Source: MGBC114844 sp910585855 (GTDB lineage Bacteria > Bacillota > Clostridia > Lachnospirales > Lachnospiraceae). From it: a stretch of DNA of 37,259 nt. Position 1 is the stretch's first letter; every line of letters starts with the position of its first letter. Both the position numbers and the translations under genes were made by a program. The notes beneath the pieces were generated by a model, which saw nothing but the letters and a program-made list of their open reading frames with translations, was not told where the DNA came from and did no database searches. The stretch lies in assembly GCA_965646165.1 (NCBI GenBank), contig CBFFYP010000046.1:1-37259 (forward strand). Direction: 5' to 3'. Below are positions 1 through 7,700 of this stretch, in pieces.

Positions 1-32
1 TCTACTTTTGGTTTCATTAAAAAATCAGACAT
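1..32 (-). CDS. Second Rpn-family protein, 5' end only (partial at window edge)
   Basis: On the minus strand an ATG at 32 opens a frame reading MSDFLMKPKV before it leaves the window. The first ten residues are identical to the start of the neighbouring Rpn-type gene (ATG at 864), and the nucleotide sequence is the same for about 30 bases. This is therefore the head of a tandem paralogue. Its start overlaps the stop codon of the upstream gene by eight bases (ATGTCTGA), so the two are probably translationally coupled. Nothing can be said about the rest of the protein. Confidence 0.7.
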   Translation of the reverse strand, partial: MSDFLMKPKV

Positions 33-864
33 AATTTTCTCCCATTTTTAAAGATTGTAATTGTTTTTCGGTTATTTTGGTGCTTTTTAAAATCGTTTCA
101 TCTGGAACATGTAAGGAGAGTAAATCTTTTGCAATTCGGATAGCTTCTTCTTGGATTCCACTTTGTTTTGCTTCATATAGAAGTTGATTATGATCACGGA
201 TGGCTTTTTCTCTGGCTTCATATTCGAGCCGTTTTTCTTTGTCTTGGCTGATAACCTGAAGTTTTTGATAGGCTTGATTGAGATAGGAATCTTTTTCCGC
301 TAACATTTCAAATTCCTCCTTTTTTTCGGCATTGATAAATTTTGCCCATAATAAAAGTTTGCTGCTATCTTCTTTTAATTCTTTTGGAAGTTTTGGAAGT
401 TCTAAGACATGAAATTCCATTTTATCGGTGTAGACAATATGCCGTTTTTCTTCCATAATTCGAAAACAAGAATAAAATTCGGGTTCTTTTGGGAAGAGTG
501 TAAAATTTAAAATGCTGATACTGACACATTTTTTGAATACATGATAGGCTTGTCCTTCCTGAATTTGCTCAGTGTACATTTTGGATAGATAGAATAAGGA
601 GCGATCTGCCCATACTTTTAGTTCCGCTAATTGGATTTCAATATCAATTTCTGTGTTGTTATTCATAAGAATTCGAACATCAAGAATGCCTTGTTTTTCA
701 TCTTGATGTAGTTTTCTGAGATTGGTATTTAAAAGATTTGTTTTTTGAATCTCTTTGGGTTTTAATTTTAGAACAGCAGATAAAAATCCAATGCGGGCGT
801 TTTCATCTGTCATAATTTCTTTAAAGGCAAAGTCTACTTTTGGTTTCATTAAAAAATCAGACAT
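25..864 (-). CDS. Rpn family recombination-promoting nuclease / PD-(D/E)XK transposase-like protein
   Basis: A 279-residue protein of the Rpn/PDDEXK_2 family, proteins annotated as transposase-like and shown in E. coli (RpnA) to be DNA endonucleases that promote recombination. The N-terminus has the family pattern KPKVDFAFKEI (residues 7-17) and a leucine-rich stretch. The putative active site is D62 with the DIEIQ strand at 74-78 (E76, Q78), followed by the conserved R88..F91-Y92..S94. The C-terminal third is charged and helical. The start is ATG 864, preceded by AAGGAA and, very close upstream, a TATAAT at 885-890 on the minus strand. It overlaps the start of an identical-headed paralogue at 32, so this is a tandem array. 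Whether it acts as a nuclease here is inferred from the family. Confidence 0.85.
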   Translation of the reverse strand: MSDFLMKPKVDFAFKEIMTDENARIGFLSAVLKLKPKEIQKTNLLNTNLRKLHQDEKQGILDVRILMNNNTEIDIEIQLAELKVWADRSLFYLSKMYTEQIQEGQAYHVFKKCVSISILNFTLFPKEPEFYSCFRIMEEKRHIVYTDKMEFHVLELPKLPKELKEDSSKLLLWAKFINAEKKEEFEMLAEKDSYLNQAYQKLQVISQDKEKRLEYEAREKAIRDHNQLLYEAKQSGIQEEAIRIAKDLLSLHVPDETILKSTKITEKQLQSLKMGENYV

Positions 865-998
865 AGTTTTTTCCTTTTCTTTTAATTATAGTGTGATGTT
901 TGAAATGCGATTTTTAATTGATATGATAGTTTCCTTAGTTTTTATTTCTTTTTAGCATAATAATAGCAATAAAAAATATTGTTGTCAATAGAAAGGAA

Positions 999-1018
999 GG
1001 ACGCCGAAATCGAAAGGG
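999..1018 (+). repeat. Solitary left terminus of the family-A palindromic element
   Basis: GGACGCCGAAATCGAAAG followed at once by a second GGACGC that opens the full family-A copy at 1019. It resembles the left arms of the family elsewhere, especially 32182-32200, but has no matching right arm nearby. It looks like a tandemly duplicated or leftover element end. Confidence 0.55.
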
Positions 1019-1180
1019 AGGACGCTAAAATTAAAAGGAAAATCTGCTCTGGGTCCGCTTTCGCTTAGCATTTCCTCGTAGCGGGCACATAAGGTGCTAA
1101 AAGACAGCACCTAAGTGCCGACGGGAAATGATGACCCTGCGCAGACATTCCTTTTGATTTTGGCTATGTATCTCTGCAGG
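1019..1180 (+). repeat. Family-A palindromic element, copy A1
   Basis: The outer arms at 1023-1047 and 1141-1164 are complementary over about 20 of 24 positions, with two further T-G (wobble) pairs. The inner part holds the conserved blocks GCTTAGCATTTCC and CGACGGGAAATGATGACCC, which pair through CATTTCC/GGAAATG and GGGTC/GACCC. The apical stem is AGGTGCT/AGCACCT with loop AAAAGAC. The tail GGCTATGTATC follows the right arm, as in other copies. It lies between the divergent Rpn gene and the first giant glycosidase gene. Besides this element and the promoter at 1371, the 865-1508 interval holds only AT-rich sequence with a weak inverted repeat (ATAGGA/TCCTAT, 1211-1235). Confidence 0.85.
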
Positions 1181-1370
1181 AAAGTAAAAATACAAATACA
1201 TTTTTTTTATAGGACATATTATACAAAAATCCTATGAAAAAAGATAAATTTGTATAATACTTCTACTCTAACTGCTAGAAATCTTTTTTCTGTACAAAAA
1301 TTTTAACAGTTATAGAGTGGTGTATTAATGAAAAAACCAGAAATATTACAAGAAATAGAGAAATATTGTA

Positions 1371-1399
1371 TGGATTTTCGAAAGGGTGTTTTTTATAAT
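1371..1399 (+). promoter_or_regulatory. Probable promoter of the first GH59 gene
   Basis: TGGATT, 17 bases, TATAAT. The -35 is poor, but the same hexamers with the same 17-base spacer occur upstream of the paralogous gene (11146-11174), within a block of shared sequence. Retention of this block in both paralogues supports it as their common promoter. Confidence 0.5.
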
Positions 1400-1508
1400 A
1401 GATAGTATAAGAAGCGAGAAGGTGGTTTGGCAGTTTATTTATATCCAAAGAAATATTTGATAAATATAAAGGATATGGAAATTGCAAAGAGAGGAAGGAG
1501 ATGGAAAA

Positions 1509-1721
1509 ATGCGCAGAACAAGAAGACGTTTTTTAAGTTTGGGTATGGCGGTTTCGATGTTATTGACTTACCCTACTGTTCCTTTTACGGCATATGCAAG
1601 TGCATATCAGGGATTGGAAATGAAACAGAAATCGATGGATGCGGATAGTATGGGAGAGAGCGGGGGGTATTGCAGGATGAGCAGACATCATCTGCAGCCT
1701 CTGGAAGTGCAGCAGCGGTAA
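1509..1721 (+). pseudogene. Signal-peptide reading frame detached from the first GH59 protein by a frameshift
   Basis: ATG 1509 follows a strong AAGGAG (1494-1499) and encodes a signal peptide, MRRTRRRFLSLGMAVSMLL then a segment ending AYAS-AYQG. It is almost identical to the first 50 residues of the intact paralogue at 11282. The frame leaves the homology at the GGGGGG run (1662-1667) and ends at a stop at 1719-1721. Adding one G would read S-G-G-V-L-Q-D-E-Q and join it to the 2935-codon frame beginning at 1670, matching the paralogue's S-G-G-A-L-L-T-E-Q. As written, this gives a 70-residue peptide of no evident use. Either the gene is switched off (phase variation or decay) or the run was miscounted. 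Confidence 0.8.
1662..1667 (+). repeat. G6 homopolymer at the frameshift point
   Basis: Six consecutive G (1661 is C, 1668 is T) exactly where the secretion leader and the catalytic frame part. Seven G (or four) would restore one continuous gene. The paralogue has the interrupted GGAGGGG here. Such a run is a plausible slipped-strand switch and equally a classic spot for sequencing error. Confidence 0.6.
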
Positions 1722-4700
1722 ATACGATGCTTTATAACACAAAGGAGGGAGAACCTGTACGTCCAGAATTGCCAGAGGGTTATGATCAGCCTTTGGAGGA
1801 TCATGATGGTTTGGTGTTTGCTGATGGTACGATTGTTTCTTCCATGGTAGGATACGATAATGTAGTGAATGTCAGTACACAATGGAACAATGAGAAGAAA
1901 TATCATGCTTCTGTAAAAGATACAAGTTTGTTTCAAAAACAACAATTTACAGTATTATTAGATGTAAAACGAAATTCTCCTAGTGGAGATCCAAATCAAG
2001 TGGATACAAGAGTTGCTCTTACAATAGGAGATGCATCAAATTATCTGCGGCTGCTTACATGGTCTGGAAAGTTTGCTTATGGGAATAAGAACAGTATCAA
2101 GAGTGCGGATATGAGTGGTGTGATTCAGGATGATTGGAATTCCATTGCTATGACTTATGAAGAAAAGGATGGAGGGAATGGTGCTATTGTTGTTTATGTC
2201 AATGGTGAGAAATCGGCTGAGGTTTCTGATATTGGATTTAAGCTAAGTACTATGAATGATTTAAATGCAATGATAGCCCGAAGTATTGATACAAATTATT
2301 TGCAGGAGGGTCAGTATGACAATCTTGTAGTTTTTGATAGTGTACTTGATGAACAGACACTTTTAGCGGAAACTGCATGGCGAAAATGGGATAAGGGAAG
2401 AGCCTATTTGAAAGAAGCTGAATATTTTATAACAGAAGCAGAAGCCTTGATTGCATCTCAGATTACTTCTGAGGATTTAGAAAATGCGCTGAAAGCAGTA
2501 AAGGATTTATTTGAAAAGACGGATTTGACAGCAGACGAGCAGGAGGAACTTAAAACTGCAACAAAGAAATTAAGTCAGGAATATGAGAAACTCAATCCTG
2601 CGGATATTTTAATCAGAGGAGCGGATGTAACTGCTGCAAATCAAAAGAAGAATGGATTGACTTATAAAGGCTTTGGTATGCTTAATGGAAATAGTACCAG
2701 CAATTTGCTTTTGGATTATAAAGCAGAACATCCTGATGAATATTGGGAGATGATGCGGTATCTATTTGGCGGTACTTATCCGTTGTTTACTCATATTAAG
2801 ATGGAAATGGGAAATGATGGAAATAACTCAACCGGAGCAGAAGCTTGTACTATGCGTTATAAAGATGATATTGCAGATGCTTCTCGTTCACCGGGATTTG
2901 TTATGGCAGCCGATGCAAAGAGTATTAATCCAGATATAAAAATCAGTGTTTTGCGTTGGGAGTGTCCAAAGTGGGTAAAAGATGCTGGTTTTAAAGAAAA
3001 TGAGAAAAATCAGGCTGGTTGGGATGCTCTTTATCTCTGGTATAAGGAAACTATTTTTGATGCTTATGAAAAATATGGATATGTGGTTGATTTTATTAAT
3101 CCAGATAAAAATGAAACGGGAGATCCAGATGAAGAATTTATCAAATGGTTTGCAAAGCAGATAGAGGAAGAAGAGAATTTCCCAGAGTATATGGATAAGG
3201 ATGCAAGGGATGCTTATCATAAGATTCGGATTATTGCATCAGATGAAAATAAAGGTCAGAAGATCGTTCCATCTATGAATAAGGATGCAGAACTTTTTGA
3301 GGCAGTGGATATTATTGGTTTCCACTATCGAACCAGTGCAGATGCTGGATATGTAGAGATGGCAGATGTAAGTAATAAAGAGGTTTGGTATAGTGAGGGA
3401 TGTGCAACTTTTGGCTATAGTGAGCTGCAGGAAACCAAAACGGCAGATTATGGTTATAAAAATATAGGAGGGTATCAAAGTCCGCTGGCTTTGATGGATA
3501 GTTTTATTACCGCATTTTGTTCTTCCCGCCGTACTCATTATATTTTCCAGCCTGCAATTGGTTCATTTTATGAAGGGATTCAGTATGGACATAAGGAGTT
3601 ATTAAGTGCCCGTGATCCATGGAGCGGTTATATTCATTATGATCCTGCTTTAAGTATGTTAGAGCATTTTGCAAAATTTGCAAAACTTGGATGGGAAAAT
3701 GAGGAAAATACGAATGGAATCTGGATGGTGATTTCTCAGTCAAGTAAGGGAAGTTTTGCTGGAACAACTGATGAACATGCAACTGCAGGAATTGATGGAA
3801 ATGCAGGTTATCTGACTTTGGTATCACCGGATAAAAGTGATTTTTCAGTCGTTTTTGTAAATAATACACAGAATCAAAAGACATTTCGAATTAAAGCAGA
3901 GGATTTGGATGTGGAAGCAAATTCGGCTTTGCATGTCTGGACGACTGTATCATCTAAGAGTTATTTGGAAAATACATCAAATATAGATCCGATAAATGAC
4001 AGTTGGATTGTAACAATTCCGGCATTTAGTGTTGTAACAGCCACTACTTTGGAAGTGACTCCAGATAGAATTCCAGTTGAGGGGATTCATAACGAAGATA
4101 GAGGTGTACTGGATACTGACGAAACAGGAAAAAATTTGAATACCAATGATGAATTTTTATATGCTGACAATTTTGATTATCAAGAAGAAGATCCAATGAA
4201 GCAATATAATGTCAATACAGGTGAAACATCTGTAGAATATTTAAAGGCAAGAGGAAATGAACCTCGTTATTTATTGGATACACATGGTGCATGGATTGTA
4301 GAAAATGGACGCTTAAAACAGGAGCTGGATAATGGTGTTAGTCAGTGGAATGGCGGTGATCCAGCTACCATAGTAGGAGATTTCCGATGGATGGATTATA
4401 CAGCAGAAGTAAAGGTACAGATACCAGATGCAAAAGAAGGTGTCTGGGCAGGACTGGGTATTCGTTCTCAAACCGGAATGAACTGGAATGACAGTGGTTA
4501 TACCCTGCGGATTGACGGGGCAGGAAATTGGGAATTGTATCGGGTAGATAAAAAAGTGCAAAGCGGAAAGGTGAGATCTTCCGCAGATGGAAGTTATATG
4601 CTTGCCTTAACCGGACTTGGTGATATGATTATGGTTATAATAGATGGAGAAATGGTATCAACCTATCAGGATCAAAATCCGATGCTTTCTGGACGAGTAA

Positions 4701-7700
4701 AATTTAGTTCAACTTGGGATCAGGTTTATTTTGATGATTTTGTTGTAAAAAAAGTAGGGGGAGGAATTCCTTATGCATTGTCTATGATTGACGGGCAAGA
4801 TCCATCTATTACATTTAACGGAAATTGGACAATTAATAATCCGGGGAAAGGAAGTGCCGATGACTGGTATCGGACTCTTTCGATAGGGAATACAGGAGAT
4901 TCTTTTACGTTTAAGATGGAAGGAAATGGATTTGCTCTTATAGGAAATAATAGTGATTCTGTAAAATTAGACATTAATGTAGACGGAAAAGAAGAAAGTG
5001 TAACAGTGACATCTGTACCAAAACGTTATGAAGCATATATTATGTCAGATTTGGAATCAGGAGAACATGAAGTTACAGTAACAGTTGCATCTGGTACATT
5101 GAATCTGGATGCAATACATATACTAGGAGCAAGAGAAAAAGCAAATGAAAATGCGGTTGCTGAAGTTTTAACAGAGCTGCCTGCATTACAGACTGTTTTT
5201 GCAGAAAAAGGTGCAGAAAATTTACCAGAAAGTGTAACAGTCAGAACAATAGGCGGAGAGGAAAAAACACTGAATGTAACTTGGGAGAATAACCCAGATG
5301 AACTTTCCAACTATCTATTTAAAGAAACTGTGGTTACAGGTACAGTAGAGGGTAGCGTTAATGCGGCAGGCTATCCAGTAAAAGTTTCGATTCCAGTGGA
5401 AGTTATTCCTTCCGATACGCTATGTTTTATTGATACTGTAACGAATTTTAAAGATGCAAACAGACCTTCTACGACAGAACCTTATGATCGGATTTCTGCT
5501 TTGCTGGGAAACCAATTACTGAATTCGGTTTATGACCAGTTAAAGGAAGACGGAAATACATGGGGTCTGGTAGATAAAAATGCTAGTACAAAAAGTTACA
5601 ATTCAACTATAGATAAAACTGCCACTGGAATTTATGGGACAAATGGAGCAGGAAACACACTCAGTTATGCATTAACATTACCTGCCGGAGCATATACCAT
5701 ATATTCAGGACATCGGGAATGGTGGAATAATCCCCGTCCGATGAAGGCAAGTATTACTGTAGATGGAAAGACATTGGAAGCTGGTACAATTCCATTAAAC
5801 GGCAGCAGCGGAGATCAGTTTGTTGCTTATGATTTTGTTGTGGAAGAGGAACAGGTTGTTACTTATACGATAACAGCTACTGGAAGTCAGGCACCAGTTA
5901 TTAGCTGGCTGGCAGTCAGCAAACAAGATCCAAAAGAACTGCGTGAAGCATTAAAAACATTGATAGAAGAAACGAAACAAAAACTTGCGGATGCAGAGGC
6001 AGACGGTATTCAGTATGCAAAAGAACCTTTGGTTTTGGGACAGTATACCGGTGCGGGAGCAGCTCCAAAAGATAGTGTACAGGATTTAAATCAGGCAATG
6101 GCAAATGGAGAAACACTGGTAAATGAAAACAGCACAGATGCGATTGCTTTACAAGCAAATATAAATGAAATAAAAGATATTTTTGCTTCACTTCGTGTAT
6201 TAACAGAGTACAGCAGTATCCCAGGAACAAGTGCTTCTGTCATTAATGCAGATACTGGACTGGCAATGCAGGCACATGGTGGTTCTGCAACGGTGATGAA
6301 AGAAGGAAACGGGGAAGGCTGTGTGCCGTTTGACTTAGACGGGGATGGTGAAATTAGCGAAGGAAAGACAGTTTACATGTGGTATGGTGAAAATAAGACT
6401 AATAATACCAGACCAGTGGACGGGGTACGCTGTTATGTTTCGACTGACCTTTATAATTGGACGGATCGAGGCAATGTATTGTATTTACAAAATGCAATTT
6501 TACCAATCGAAGAATCAAGTGAAAATGCTATTACAAATGATTCCAATGCGCCGGGAGCAAGTGGTGTGGGTACTACACAGTCTTATCATGCAATGCAGTT
6601 ATCTCAGACGAATTTTGAGCAGTTAAAGGCATGGGGGAAATTAGAACATGCACCAGAAGGTATATCAGAAGAAGACTTCGGAAATGTAAAACTATTTCTT
6701 CGTGCCTATGTAACAGAATTTGACAAAGAACCTTCTGGATTATTTGATACAAGCTGGACGGCAAAAACATATGATGAAACAGAGATTACAGCTTCTAGCT
6801 TCCTCTATCCAGACAGCCAGACACAGGGGACAGTAAAGACGACGCCTTTGCAGTTAGCATTTGAAGGAATGTATGGAGGATATTGTATTACAGAACGTCC
6901 AAAGATGGTTTACAATGCATCAGCAAAGAAATTTATTATTGTATTTCATGCAGACGGACCTTTATATAATAATGAAGGTTTAAATAACTGGGTAGCAGGA
7001 GGTTTAAATGGAAATTGTCCGGCAAGCCGATACAGCAGAGCAATGGTTGGATTTGCAGAAAGTGATACCCCGTTTGGACCATTTAAAGTAGTGAATATTA
7101 CCCGAATGAACTATGATACATCGCTTCATGCAAGCCGTTTAGGAGAAGCCAGAGATATGACAGTTTTTGTCGATCAGGGCGTGGACAGCAATAACGATGG
7201 AGCAGAGGATGCATATGTGGTATATTCTAGTGAGATGAACAAAAAACTTTACGTATCTTTATTAAACAAAGAATATACTGCTCCTATTGCAGAAGGAGAT
7301 CTGGCAGAGCAGGGAGTCGAGGCAGCATATCGGATTGTAGGTGATGATGATCGAGAAGCTCCGGCAATTATGAAATATGATGGTTGGTATTATTTTTTAA
7401 CCAGCGGCACAGATGGCTGGAACAGTACAGCACATATTTACTATCGCAGTCGAAGTATGCTTTCTGGATGGGAAAAAGTAGGCAATCCGGCATATCAAGA
7501 TACCGGAAAATGTTTTGATACACAGGTTACTTATATTTTGCCAATAGATGCAGAAAGCGGTAAATTTATCTATATGGGAGATCGCTGGAATGGAAATAAT
7601 CTTTCTGACAGCCGTACTATATGGCTTCCGATTCAGGTAAAAGAAGATCATACGATTCAGATATTAGGAGAAAAGGATTGGACAATCGATCGGCTAGATG

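Noticed and set aside
1275..1487. A minus-strand 70-codon frame upstream of the first GH59 gene, similar to one at 11062-11253
   Set aside because: The similarity follows from the duplicated promoter region of the two paralogues. Neither frame has a good ribosome binding site, and both cover the plus-strand promoter.
1509..1545. Tat-type signal (TRRRFLSLG resembles the twin-arginine motif)
   Set aside because: The motif is partial and simply part of a basic n-region. No Tat genes are visible, and an ordinary Sec signal peptide explains it.
1670..1672. TTG as the true start of the 2935-codon frame
   Set aside because: There is no ribosome binding site, and the paralogue shows the signal peptide belongs upstream in the other frame.
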